Shown here in pieces: positions 49,501 through 61,939 of a stretch of 64,000 nucleotides of DNA. The notes beneath the pieces were generated by a model. The model was not told the origin of the DNA, made no database searches, and worked only from the letters and a program-made list of their open reading frames with translations. Every line of letters begins with the position of its first letter. Positions within the stretch are counted from its first letter, which is position 1. Source of the stretch: Pyrus communis (taxonomy: Eukaryota; Streptophyta; Magnoliopsida; Rosales; Rosaceae); contig NC_084805.1 in assembly GCF_963583255.1 (NCBI RefSeq), positions 64,501 through 128,500 on the forward strand, in the 5' to 3' direction. The position numbers were made by a program, and so were the translations under genes.

Positions 49501-51553
49501 CTAGGATCGTGCAATCTAGTTTCACATTTACTAGTCCTCTCCTTCCTTTTTCCTCCTCCTTCCCCTACTATTTCACAGTACAGATAGAATTGTAATTCTA
49601 GGGTTAAAGTATATTAGGCCATCTCTAACCAAAGGGTTCAGAGGGCCAAATGGCTGAAAATAGCCCGAAAACCGTCTCCAACCGAGGGCTAGGCCAGAAG
49701 GTTTGTGGGCCCCACAGAATCTGAAAGGGCCAAAGGGCTGGCCCATTCTAGCCAGCCCCGGGCTTGCCAAAATTTTTGCTTAAAACTGTCGGATTTCTTG
49801 TCGGATATAATCGACAGGGATAAGAGCAGTAGTGTCGGTTATAACCGACACGAATAGTAGGCCAAAAATTTGAATCCAATGGCTAGTTACTGTTGGATTC
49901 ATTTTTTTTTTTTTTTTTTTGGGCCAAATTTTTTTTAATGAATTTTAAAAATTCCCTTTTTTTCCCCTATAAATACCTAAGCCATTCCTACACTATTTCT
50001 CACATAATTTTCACCATTTTTAAATTTAAATTGTTGTAGTTTTTAAATTTAAGTTGTTGTAGTTTTTAAATTTAAATAATAAATTATGTTTGGCCTTATG
50101 GCTCTTTGGCCCTCAGTTAGAGATGGAGGCAAATATGGCCATGTACTTTTCATTAAAATATTAATATCTTGGAGGGCTAGAGGGCTAAAACGAGCCATTT
50201 GGCCAACCCTTAGTTAGAGATGGCCTTACTTTATTATTCTCTTTATATATACTGATACAAGTTCCTATGAAATAGGAAATAAGAATCCCAAATATATGAG
50301 GACATCGATTACATGATTTCATACCCAAAATATATCTATATTGCTTAAACCCAAGGTTGACTCACGCCAACACTCTCCCTCAAGTTGGTGCGTAGATATC
50401 TCCTATACCCAACTTGTCGAGTGAGTCTTGAAATACTCTCCCTGATACTGCATGAGTAAGTACATTGGCTAACTGTTCTTTAGATCTCACGTATGAAATG
50501 TCAATCAACCTGACATCTAACTTTTCCTTGATAAGATGTCTATCCACCTCAACATGTTTTGTATGATCATGTTGAACTAGATTATTGGTTATCTCTCTCG
50601 CAACTTGGTTATCACAATACAATAACATAGCTCCTTATGGCTTGAGTCCTATCTCTGTAAGAAGAATTCTCAGCCACAATAGCTCACAAATTCCATGTGC
50701 CACACCCTAGTATTATATCTTAGTCGTGGACCTAGCTACCACGTTTTGTTTCTTACTTTTCCAAGTTTCAAGGTTTCCTGCTACAAATGTGAAGTAGCCT
50801 GATGTAGAGCGTCTATCAGTAATATTTCTAGTCCAATCAGCATTTGTATGCCCCTTTATTTCCATATGCCCATGTTTCCTAAAAATCAACCATTCTCTAG
50901 GTGCACCCTTCAACTAAATCAATATCCGCATCACTGCCACCATATGATCCACACTTGGAGAGTGCATAAATTGACTTACCACACTAACAACATACGCAAT
51001 ATCCAACCTTGTAAGAGACAAATAAATCAACCTTCCTACCAGCCTCTGGCACCTTTCCTTGTTTGCAGGAATTTGATTCGTGTAAATTGCTAGACGATGA
51101 TTCTACACAATAGGAGTTTATGATGGTTTACATGTCAACATCCTTGTTTCAGATAAAAGATCCAACACATACTTTCGATGAGACAAGTAAATACCATTAC
51201 AAGAATGAGCAACTTCAATTCCCAAGAAGTATTTCAAGCCTCCTAGGTCTTTCATTTCAAACTCGAAAGAGAGATACTCCTGTAATCTTTTCATCTCCTA
51301 TGTGTCGTCACCTATGACCACCATATCATCCATATATATGATAAACAAGGTGACATTACCTCCCTTTCGTTTGATAAATAACGTGTGATATAGATTCCCT
51401 TGTCGGTAGCCATATTTCTTCAATGCATCAGTGAATCTTCCAAACCTAGCCCTCAATGACTGTTTGAGTCCATAAAGAGCTTTTCACAGTCTACATTTTT
51501 TGCCTACTCCATTTTGCACTTTGTACCTAGGTGAAAAATCCATGTACACTTCT
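49500..51553 (-). mobile_element. Copia fragment (RT, RNase H, 3' LTR), minus strand
   Basis: From 51553 downward: KALYGLKQS (about 51490-51460), catalytic YMDDM (about 51345-51325), ADWTRNITDRRSTSG (50850-50800), then CDNQVAREITNN and KHVEVDRHLIKEK (50620-50530). The polypurine tract TTGAGGGAGAG adjoins the LTR start TGTTGGCGTGAG at about 50373. The LTR continues left, interrupted by the MITE at 49617-50225, to an uncertain end near 49500. RT is cut off at 51553 by the CACTA-like sequence. Confidence 0.82.
49617..50225. mobile_element. PIF/Harbinger-like MITE with TTA target duplication
   Basis: The left TIR GGCCATCTCTAACCAAAGGG and the right TIR, read inversely, GGCCATCTCTAACTAAGGG match closely. 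Both run on into CCAAATGGCT-type sequence. TTA flanks both sides (49614-49616 and 50226-50228). 609 bp, no transposase. The three-base TTA duplication is the signature of PIF/Harbinger-type elements. Confidence 0.88.
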
Positions 51554-53105
51554 CACTACTAAGCATAACTGCTTGGGTGACGAAGCGACAACCGTCACGC
51601 AAAGGTGAATATGGTCACCAGAAACATTGGGCGGCGAAGAGCACACGCAAATTCTGTCGCGTAAAGCTTGTGATATCATACATTGCGTGACGAAGGAAAG
51701 TTTTTTGTCGCGCGAAATGAATGTTGCGAAACGGAGTTGGTGGTCGTTGCCCGCAATAAAGAGCGATGAATAAGTGTTCGTTGCACATGATACTCTGAGT
51801 GACGAAACTGGAGTTCAACGCACTAACCCTTGCGCAACAAACATAGAGGTCGTCGTAGTAAGATTTTAAAATTAATTTTTTTCAAATAATTTTTATTTAT
51901 TTATTATTTATTTTTTCCTTTTAAATGTTGATAATATTGTTTTATATATAAATTAATTTAATGAAATTAACAACAGAAAATGTAAAGAAGAATATTAAAT
52001 TAAATAATTATTGAAAGTGTACATACAACAGAAAGATATATTTTAAAATTTGAAAATGATTAAAAAGAAAACTACAATTTGTAGTCGTCCACATCATAAT
52101 CACTTGCTGGTGGTGTTGCTACTGCATTGGGAGGTCATAGCTGCTGCGGCAGGGGGCTGGGAGGTCATTGTTAGAGGTGGTTCAACGTCGGGGAACCGAA
52201 TGCCAAAGATTTGAAGGGCGAGACGAATTTGGTTCATCAAACTGCTTTGGGCCGCAAACTGAGATTGTTGGATGGCAATCTGCTCCTTTAGGTCTGCTAC
52301 TTCAGATGTCAGTGATTCGACCTCTTATATTCTCTGCCTAGAGGAGGAGGAAGACGACACCTGAAGGCAGGCTTTCCTAAGCCCCTAGTGAACATTCCCT
52401 TGCCTACGACGTAGGGTCTGATTGAGTGTGTCCGTCATGATCTGAAAACTCGCATCCTCAGGGGGAAACATCTCATCTATCGGTGTCTCTGGGGAAGCTG
52501 GGAAGCCACCTCCTCCAGGACGGTTTGGCCCTTTTCCACCATGGTGGACTAGAAAAATGAAAAAAACAAATTAATTTTAATATACATGTAATACTAATTG
52601 AATATTAAAAATTAAAATAACTTACATTAAGCTGCTTCGTCAGCTCATCCCCTGGCCGAACGTATACCTCCTTGAACATGTCAATCTCAGGGAACTTTGA
52701 CCCCCTAAATAAATAAAAAATATTAACACATAGATTACCAATTGTGTAATAGAGAGTAAAAAGAATCAAAACTTAAAATAAATATATAGTTACCTTACGT
52801 TGCTCCTCCAACCTATAAGAGAAGCGTCGTGAGCCGGAGCAGTGAAGAAGTTTCTTCTTTGACCGATTGATCGAGTTTGCCTTCACTTTTTTCTGTTGAA
52901 TTAAAAAAACGTATTAGTTTAGATATTTATAACAAATTAATGAAAAAGTTTGATTAAATATTATTTAAATACATATTATACTTACGAGGTATTTCTCGTT
53001 GTGAAAATGGCCGCAGAGCCACTCCCATTCATTCTGACGGTCCACCAACTTTATAAGGCACCAAACTGCTAGAGCGACCTTCGGACCTCAGGAGGGGGCA
53101 ATTCT
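51554..53105 (-). mobile_element. CACTA (En/Spm) element, 3'-truncated, with transposase remnant
   Basis: It begins CACTACTAAGCATAACTG directly at the point where the copia RT stops. GTGACGAAGCGAC-type subterminal repeats fill 51570-51850. On the minus strand, 53080-52160 encodes recognisable En/Spm-type transposase pieces: KVALAVWCLIKLVDRQNEWE (53080-53021), a RSKKKLLHCSGSRRFSYRLE block (about 52865-52806) and GPNRPGGGGFPASPETP, then a coiled-coil tail. Frames are intron- or indel-interrupted. The other terminus is missing because a retrotransposon LTR joins at about 53105. Confidence 0.78.
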
Positions 53106-54494
53106 TGAGAGAAAAGGGAGCTTGTGTTCTCATCTTTTCTCCAAAAGAAACCCTAAGGATGAATGGCTATAAAGTTGCCTTTATACCACCTCACAATGTA
53201 GTGGCAAACTTGCAATTAAAGCAAGTTCACTACACTTTCTCTATATGGCTGGCCTTGAGGGTTTATAGGGCTTTCAAGCCCTTTGTGTTTTCAAGTTGTC
53301 ATACAACTTGAGTTATTAGACTCGACATTCAAGTCCAATTGGGTCTCGTAGCCAAAACTAACCCGAGGTCTAAAACGAACTTATTCGTTTGATTAATCAT
53401 CATATTAATTAATCCTTGCCATAAATAATTAAACCATTTAATTATCCTTACTCATCTCCATTATTTCTTCAATCTCTACCTTACACGATGTACAATCCAT
53501 TAGGTTCCTTTTAGCGAGGCAATGGGCGATTATAACTCTTCATTCGATTGTGAATTGAAACTTACTTTCAATTCTCCCTTTAGTGATTATACACGTTTAG
53601 GGCTTCCACAAACAATAAGTGACAGCTAGCAGTATGTCATGGTTACCCAAGCTAATTAGAAGAGGTGGAGAACCCATTCAGTTTAGGTTACAATGCAATA
53701 CGGTCTTTCTTTAATACAATACTCTTTACCACATTGTTTGGTTAGATAGTTTATTCATGTCTACTATCCAATATGATTCTTTTACTTATATGATTACCTT
53801 GAATGTGATTTGGAACGACTTCCTAAATCTCATTCATACTCTGGCCAGAGATTCTTAATCATATCATAGAGTATTCTCCCTCAAACGGTTTGAAGGTTAA
53901 AGATCCCTTGTTGTGCATTCACTTGCCTCCATGACTAAGTGGCTTAACCCTAACTATGCCGTGAACACCCTCTGATGGAGTGACTTTGACATAGTCAAAG
54001 ATCAAGGACCTAACCATAAGACAACTATGATGCCTCAGGTGAAATGACTACTTTGCATTATACCAACCATGAGTTCTCATGTGACATGAGTATGAGAACT
54101 CCTCGTTGATCTTGTTCAGTGGACTCATTCTCTATTGAGCACCTATATGCTTGTCTTGGTGTCAGTCACACCAATGACTCGAGACCAGTCACTCTCCCTA
54201 AGAGAAGACATAGCACGTACTGATCTTAACGCACTGTCAATGCCCAATTTGCAATCCTATGATCAGGAATGTTTAGGATATGTATACGAAAGAGAATAGT
54301 CTCATGTATCTAACTTCTTTAGATCACATTCTCCCAGTTGCATCTTCCTTGGACTTCATGTTTAAGCATATAACATTTATATGAGATGGCTTAAAACAAT
54401 AATCTTTGCCCTTTATATTAAAGTAGATTACTTTATCATGTGAAATGTCTGTAAAGTATCACCATATGATTGGTTTTAGGGCACATTTCCAACA
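53106..54494 (-). mobile_element. Copia-type LTR, minus orientation
   Basis: On the minus strand it starts TGTTGGAAATGTGCCC at 54494 and runs about 1.39 kb with no coding region. The far end near 53106 (TGAGAGAAAAGG on plus) is approximate. No gag/pol on either side and no matching 5-bp target repeats, so it is a solo or orphan LTR whose flanks have been rearranged. Confidence 0.65.
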
Positions 54495-54989
54495 AAAGGC
54501 ATAATTGAATCACAGGAGAAAAAGGATTAGGTTGTTTGAATTATTTTAGGACTCTTAGAATCAGATAGGAAGTGTTGGAATGTGATAAGGATTCCTTCTT
54601 GCAGCTGGAGATAAGATAAAGTAGGATAAGATTTGGATAGGATAAGATAAGATAAGGTTGGATAAGATAAAATAAGATAAGGTTCCTCTCCAATTAGGAT
54701 TCTTTTTTCTTGTGTAATTCCTTGTCTTCCAAGCCTCAACTTTAATTTCTCTAGAGTTCAGTACATGTCTAACACCATTTAAACACCAAAAATGTTCATC
54801 CCATATGCTATCCACGCATGCTATCCAATCCCAGTCCAAAACTGCTCCAAATTGCTCCTTTTGACTATTTATTGTCATCTTTACCAACTGGACCTAGAAT
54901 AATACAAAAATAACTTAAATTACTATAATAAATGGAATTTAATGCAAAAACATAAGATAACAAAGTCACATAAATATGCTCCTATCAAC
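54495..54989 (-). mobile_element. Truncated gypsy-type LTR inserted in a gypsy gag
   Basis: On the minus strand it begins TGATAGGAGCATATTTATG at 54989, the same start as the LTRs at 42240 and 59235. It shares internal wording (TCTAGGTCC, GGAGCA...TTTGGAGCA). It is cut off at 54494 by the copia-type LTR. A short ATAAGATAAGG-type tandem repeat lies at about 54610-54680. Confidence 0.65.
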
Positions 54990-55806
54990 TTTGCTCGTGA
55001 GTTCAGATCAATGGTTCTTACTAGATTTTGAATAGGCGTTGCCTCTGTCATGGGCTCCCTAAAACTAAAGACGACCTCTTCTAGGACCTTCATGCACCTT
55101 CTGAGGCCAGCGAGCTTCGTCTGTTCCTTGACTCGTGTCATGACTTCATTCAGAGCTTGTCAATTTGTTCCATGGGAGGAGCGTCCTCGTTGGCAGAGAT
55201 AGTGATGTGCACAAAGGCGACACAATTACAACATGGTTGTGTTGAATTAGCCATAGTAGTGGTAAAGTGATACGGTCAAAAGGAATATGAGTTCACTCTC
55301 AATGAAAGCACCAATTGTTAAAACCAAATTTTCCCATTGCTCCAGTAAATGGTGGAAATGCTCAAACTTGTTTACTTGTAAAAGAACACATAACCATGAG
55401 TAAGCCATAGACCGAGGGGAGACGTGTATCAGTCAAAGGCTTTTCGAAGGTTAACTTAGTAAGCAATAATAAGACTTAAGCAATAGGCAAGAGAATAAGT
55501 ACAGAGATTGCATTACCAAGAAGAACCATAAAAAAAGTGTACTTATACCAGATGAGATGACCTTTTAGGATAGTAGAATCCTTATTAAACCGAGCGAATT
55601 CATATTATATCTAGAAAATAGATATTGCATCCTTTGAGGAGTGTGATTCCTTGCGGCGCACACCAATCATTAAATGATACAAACTCCAAGATTATAGGGA
55701 ACCTACTGATTCCTTGTTAGATTATGTTTGCGTATCTTGCGAAACAAGTATGGTCAATCTCAGCAAAGCCATCTGACTTCGCCTATTGATTTCGAAATGT
55801 AATGAT
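54990..55806 (-). mobile_element. 5' end of a Tat-like gypsy element (LTR fragment, PBS, gag start)
   Basis: On the minus strand: LTR sequence from 55806 ending TTTTAACA at 55316, then the primer-binding-site-like ATTGGTGCTTTCATTGAG (55315-55298). A gag leader and start follow (frames with MANSTQPCCNCVAFV and later MTRVKEQTKLAGLRRC at 55141). It is broken by the LTR insertion at 54989. The LTR start is missing because the next gypsy element joins at 55807. Confidence 0.65.
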
Positions 55807-56459
55807 TGTGGAGCCTAAAAATAATCCCAAAAATTCTAGAGGCGACATGTGGACTTTTGCTCAAGAAAGACAAGATTGTCCTCATTAAATGGGCAGGCTT
55901 CTCAGATACTCCCACACGCAGCTCACAACCCTGAAGGTCTCAGCAGTTGAATATGACTGCCCACAACTCACCTGCCCTTCGCAAGAAAAAGTCAAAGCAT
56001 TCAAGATAAGGATTAATTACCCAAATCATATCTTTAATACATTCCCCAATTGAAGATTGACTCTAATCAAGTAAGTAATCCCAATTTAAATCAATTAGGG
56101 ATAATTACTCTAATATCTCAAGAAATTATTTCATATTTAATATCTTGAGAATATTTCTCCATAAATATTGGCCAATAGGATGCCGCCATGTGTAAGGTAA
56201 AAACACTAACAATATGGTTGGCCATCTCCCCTATATGTATACCCCATATTCTACCCAATTCCAGAAGTTTTTGCTACCCTAAAAAAGCCCTAAACACTTT
56301 ACTCTACTCAGAAAAACTAATTAGGCATCGGAGATCCATTAGCCTAACCCTCATTCCTCACCTCGTGGGCTCATAAGGCTTAGGTCTTTGATCAAAAGTG
56401 TTGATTTTTTTGCAGTGCATTTTCATCGAGACTGAAGACGGGGGAAATTTGCATCGACA
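55807..56459 (+). repeat. 5' LTR of the Tat-like gypsy element
   Basis: TG...CA ended, with the primer-binding site immediately downstream. A candidate TATA box is CTATATGTATA (about 56231-56241). The preceding bases ATGAT (55802-55806) may be the left target duplication; the partner is outside the window. Confidence 0.75.
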
Positions 56460-57939
56460 AATTGGTGCTTTCATCGAAAGCTGATTCAAATACTCACAGA
56501 AGTCTTTTGCATTTGGTCTCTTGAATTGTCTGTTATGTTGAATTTTTCACACGTCGTATCAATTAATTTTTCCTAGAAATGTTTATTGATCAATCCTTAA
56601 TGAAACGATACAATGGTAGGAAATTTAGAAACCATAACGAACGGAACCCCGTACATACAGGGATTTAGACCAGAGAGTAGAGACGAAGACGTAACCCCAC
56701 AACGATGATCCTCAAGGCTCAACGTGACGACATGAGAAACCCTACTGCAGCGGAGCCACACCACCACCATTACCGCGACCCACCAGCCACGACCCAAGTA
56801 TCGGCATCACTGCCCCTTGCAGTGTCCTCACCCTCAACACCATGAGCATGAGGCCCAGGTTCATTCTGTGGCTCACAGGCAAAAGGCCCAGGACCTTCAA
56901 GCTGCAAGCAGAGCATAGAAGGCCCAAGCTGCAACAACTTAAGCCGCCAGCCAGGTAGACCAAGCTGCAGTAACTGAAGCCCAGCCAGCAGCCCAAGCCC
57001 AGTGCCAAGCCCCACTTGCTACAGATGTAGCCCAAGCCCGAGAAAGGCAAACGCCTGCCCAAATCGCAGCATAGGCCCAAGGCTAACCACCACATACGCG
57101 AGCCCAGCGCGCCCACACGCACGGCCCAGCCATCCAGCCAGGTTAGCCTAGCCCGCAGCCCAATCCAACCTGAGGCCACCTTTAACGATTTAGATTTCGG
57201 CCACTAGTCTCGTGATTGATCCAGGGTTATTTTCACCCCACTTTTTTTGCTGGAATGCCAACTTTGGGCTTAAGCTTTGTACCTGCAATCCTCTACATTT
57301 CCACCACACATAGAGACACCCATTATCTAAACTCTTTCAATCCAAATGGTGAGCACTACCTACCCCAGCATGTCTCCAATTTGACAAGTGCCCTCGCGCA
57401 GCAGACCACCTTGGTGAACTAGCTCCTTGAGCTCATCGAGACGCAATGTGCCCCAGACAAGATGTCCCGAAGCAGGACGAGGGCAGAATAATGTGACTTA
57501 TTCCAACGATGTCCCGGCAAAGAACCGATCAACCCGCCACGAACTGTGCATTCAGGTAATATGCACTCTAGTGTGGGCCTCTTGGGAAAACATCTTCTCC
57601 CACTTCAATGCACAGAGAAGCCTCATTCTTGACTTAGGTCACGAGTCAGTGTACATTCGAGGTTGGGTCCACACCCTAATAAGCACTTAAGACATTCCAG
57701 GCAAAGCGTCCACACGAGACCAGGCCCACAAAGAGATCCTTCTGTAAGGCATTGCAGTAGGTAGCCACATGATGGACCGAGGAAAGCATGAGAGTAGTCC
57801 AACTTAAGTTCCATTGGCAACCCCAGCCAAGCACGGCTGCAAACAGCACAGAATTAACCCCGTACACCGCAACTACGGCACAGACAAGCAGGACATACCG
57901 AAGAGTAATATGGACTAACAGGTAAATACCAGGGGCAAC

Positions 57940-58910
57940 TGGAGGATCCGCTACCCCACCAGGCGTAAATATCGGAGGAAGTACAAAGGCTCATAGCAAA
58001 GCAGCTATGTGGATTCTAGTGCATTGAGACTACTGACGATGCCCTTTGTGGAGAGGTGGACAACATAAACAGGTCACCATTTACACACGACATCAAGCAA
58101 ATAGAACCACCGCAGAAGTTTAGCCCACCACATTTCACCTTGTTTAAAGGATCCAAACATGCACCTAATGCACTACCGAAATGCCATGACCCTCTACATT
58201 AACAATAATGCTCTTATGTGTAAGATCTTTACCATGACGCTCCAAGGCGAGGCACAAGATTGGTTCCACACCCTGCCACCATGATCAATCTAGAACTTCA
58301 GCGAACTTTCCTTGGTTTTCATTAAGGAATATTTGTCATACCGCTCGACCGAGAAGAAGTCTGACCACATCTTCAACATGAAGACGGATCCAAAGGAGTC
58401 GCTCTACATATACATCAAGAAGTTCAAGGCTGAGAATGCAAAGATTGTTGGACGCGATAACAACATTGCAAGCTTAGCCTTCCAAAAAGAGCTCCTAGCA
58501 GATCACCCATTTTTCGGAGAGTTGATCATGTATGAAAACTTGACCTTGGCTGATTCTTATACTTCGGCAAAAAATCACTCCCTCTAAGATGAGGCCAAGC
58601 GCTCCCAGAAGTCGCTTGAGCAACTGCGCAAAGACACAGAACTAACTCAGAAGAAGGCGGACGATAAACCATTGAATAACAAAAGTAAGCCAAGAAGTAG
58701 ACGCATGGATTGATCCCTGACAAAAGGAGGCACGACGCCCAAGACGTACACCAAGTTTTCAATCCCGATCAACCAGATACTTTGTGACCTCAAGGACAAC
58801 CGTGGTTCAAGATGCTGCAACCCATGAGGGGGGACATCTTCAAGATGGACCAGACAAAGTACTGCGCATTCCATAGAAGTCCGGGGCATACAACCAACGA
58901 CTACACCACA
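57940..58910 (+). pseudogene. Gypsy gag with zinc-knuckle-like motif
   Basis: Translations QGEAQDWFHTLPP then LSLVFIKEYLSYRSTEKKSD (frame 58312-58587) and LYIYIKKFKAENAKI are typical of the Retrotrans_gag domain. KYCAFHRSPGHTTNDY (about 58857-58904) is the degraded CxxHx4GHxTxxC knuckle, where the last Cys has become Tyr. Earlier leader sequence (56580-57900) is Pro/Gln-rich and full of stops. Confidence 0.8.
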
Positions 58911-59129
58911 TGGATGAAGTATTTTGAGAAGCTCATGAAGCAGACGCCAATTCCAAACCCCCCACCAAGACGATCTGGATCAACGAAATCTTTGCCGAAT
59001 CCGAACATTTGGAGGCCACCAACAATTCTAAGAAGACAAAGATCCAGTAGGCGAGATCGGTTTTTCAGGTTCAAGTCATAGATGTTATATCTAGACCAAT
59101 CGTTGGTTTCACCGAGCAGAATGCTAAGG

Positions 59130-61690
59130 GAGTAGGCTTTTCCCATGACGACGCCTTGGTGATTTCTGTTCCACTGACCTACGCCATCATTAACATAATT
59201 ATGGTGGACAACAACAGCTCAGTCAATATCTTACTGATAGGAGCATATTCATGCGACTTAATTAGCTTGTTCTCGTGCATTTATGTTGTGTTTACTTAGC
59301 TATTTTAGTGTTTAAGGCTACTTTTGTGTATTTTCAGATTATAAGGCCAAAGTGTGCAAGAAGATGCAAATTGGAGTCTTTTGGAGCGAAAGAGGAATGA
59401 ATGAGTTGAAGACTCGGAGAAACGACGAATTCCTACTCCAACGATGAATTCTTACCAAAACGAGGAATCCTACTCAAACAAGGTTTCCTATTTTAGGAAA
59501 GTTAATCCTAAGTTTCCCGTTTTGGTAACCTTTCCTAATCTTAAACGTCCGTATTTTCTAGCCACTTTGAAGTCCTTGTAGGCGCTTTAGGACACAAAAC
59601 GAAGGCCCTCGTCACTTTGTAACCCTTTGCCGTGCCCTTTTATTTTCTCCCCTTCCCTTGCCGTGCAAGGGGGGGGCATTTGTGTCCAAAATCATTCACT
59701 TAAACCCTATTTCCTTCACCCTAACCTAACCCTAGCCGTCACCCCACAACCATCTCAGATTTTCACCCTTTTATTTCACCCTAGCCGACCTAATTGATTC
59801 ATTTTAATTAATCATTTTTCAGCCATTCACCATAATAAATTATTGATTCATTCACCCTAATTGACTATTGCCGCAGCACCATATCCCAATATTTTTTTCA
59901 GCCACAAAAAAAACCCAAAGGGCCGCACTTTCTCCCTGCCAAAACAGCCGCACTTTATCCCTTTATTCCACCCTAATTCCCTAGCAGCCGAAAATCCCAT
60001 TTCTTTTGTCTCATATCATTCAGCCATTCTCTCCCAAAAATTCCCCATAAGCCGTGCCCCCCATTTGATGATTAACCGAAGATACCATTCACCCTAATTC
60101 TAATCCTGCCGCAGCCACCATATATTAATTTTCTTCTCTGCCGTGCAGGTGGAGACCAATTCCAGCCTTCCCCTCATCTTCACGCAGCCACCCTTCCATA
60201 TTTCTCCAAGTCCCATATTTCCGTGCCTCCCCCATTTTCCTCCCAAAAACAGTGCAGCCACCACCACCTAAAACCACTGCCGCAGCCATCATCTTCCATT
60301 CCAGCCACCATTACACCATCCCACACCTTCCACCACCATTGCCGCATCACTTTAACACCCTAAATCCATCCCAAACCCAAAATAACATCCAAATCATCCA
60401 TTTAACCTCACTGCCGCAGCAAGGAGAAGAGGAAAGAGGACTTAGACGCGCAGAAATTCAAGTGGATTCGTTGGGCGTTCTAGGTGTAATCCATCCTTTG
60501 TTCTTTATGTTTAAATTCAATTTTATTTTTCTTGTTGTGAACATGAGAGGCTAAATCCCTATTTAGCTAGGGGGTGATTCGAAACCATGTTTATGCTTGC
60601 AATATGATTTGATTACGTTTGGTTGGAATTTCATGAATGGTGGATTCAATTTGTTTAACTGCTTGATTGATAACTTATTTGTGTATGTTTATTGAGAGTG
60701 CACACTTAATTTTCATGCATGAATATGACGCTAGAATATAAGTGAATTTCACCTAATAGTTATGAACTTATATTCACAAGTAGTGGAGGTTGCTATTAAA
60801 CAATCGCGTTAAATAAATTCTTGGCATAAGTTTCATGCAATCATAGTAACGAATGCCTCGTCAACACTTATAGTTTTCATGATGCTTAATGATTCTTGCT
60901 TGTATCTCTATTATGCAATTCATGTAGGGAACTTGTGGGGAATGCTTTGGGTTGTCGCATGCAATCATCCAATTCATTAACTTAAGGAAAACTTGACGGT
61001 TAATTTAAGCGGACCTAATTAACCCGGGGTGTTGAGTTTCATAATTCATCGAAAGACCAACTGAAAATCAAATTGTATGCAAGTGTGACATGTGTGGAGA
61101 AGAACCTTCTAGCTAGCATTCATCCATATTTTCATCACATTCATATTTATATTCTGCCTTTTAATTACAATCTTTGCATTTAGTTAATTTCGTCAAAACC
61201 TCAATCCCCCTTTACTTTAGTGTCTAATTTAGTTAGAAAGTGTCTTAGTTTGTGTTTATAAGTGTTTTGCATTCTTTGAGTCTAGTTTAGTGTTTTTAAC
61301 GTTTGTTTTACGTTTTTGAGTCAGTTTCCAAGTGATTTAGTAATCCCTCCTAATCCCCGGTCTAGAACGATCCCTACTTGCATCTTTACTACAATTGTCA
61401 AAAGAGGGTTTTAATTTGTGTGCTTAATTAACATAATTATGGTGGACAACAACAGCTCAGTCAATATCTTACAACCGTCAGTCATCCAAAAGATGGGCTT
61501 GGAAAGCATGATCAAATGCAAAGGAGAGGTCTTAACCAAAATCAAATGGACTCACCTCAACTGCCATCGGCACAATCACGCTCGACATAACCAGCCCACC
61601 AATTGTCTCATCGTAGACCTTTATGATCATCAACAACTCATCTCCCTATAACTAGATATTGGGCCGACCTTGGCCAGTGAATATTGGAGC
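59130..61690 (+). pseudogene. Gypsy aspartic protease, split by a solo LTR
   Basis: Left part ends IIMVDNNSSVNIL at about 59194-59232. The right part repeats IIMVDNNSSVNIL at 61432-61470 and continues with QPSVIQKMGLES. The usual VD-x-GSS-x-ILF active site is altered to VDNNSS (Gly to Asn), so catalysis would be lost. The repeated peptide comes from the 46-bp target duplication described at 59189/61427. Confidence 0.72.
59235..61426 (+). mobile_element. Solo LTR inside the gypsy protease, 3' end aberrant
   Basis: It starts TGATAGGAGCATATTCATG as does the 42240 LTR. It shares most of its 3' half with it, including GAGAGTGCACACTTAATTTT and the AGAGGGTTTTAATTTGTGTG region. The last 17 bases present in the 42240 copy (ending CTCGCATCA) are missing. 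A second copy of 46 bp of target (59189-59234) follows directly instead (61427-61472). The 5' half is rich in CCGCAGCC/CACC-type motifs. Confidence 0.88.
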
Positions 61691-61939
61691 TGTGACCACG
61701 ATCAAGTATTAGAAGATTCGATTTCGCATCCCGAGATGAGCAGTCAGATGGATTAAATGTGACCAGGCCATGCCTCGGCGATGCACTGTACAAGTTCTTA
61801 AGGAATTGAAGAATAAGTCTTTCACCCCAACAGTAACAGCTGAAGTGCAGAAAGACGATTCTACCTTCACTAAATAGAAATTACAGATGGCAGGTCAAGA
61901 AGATGGCATAAAGGTCGACAATGCCTTGGCAAAGGAATC

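Noticed and set aside
56597..57179. Minus-strand ORFs rich in Leu/Gly opposite the gypsy gag leader
   Set aside because: They are antisense shadows of a GC-rich, repeat-like gag leader and show no recognisable domain.
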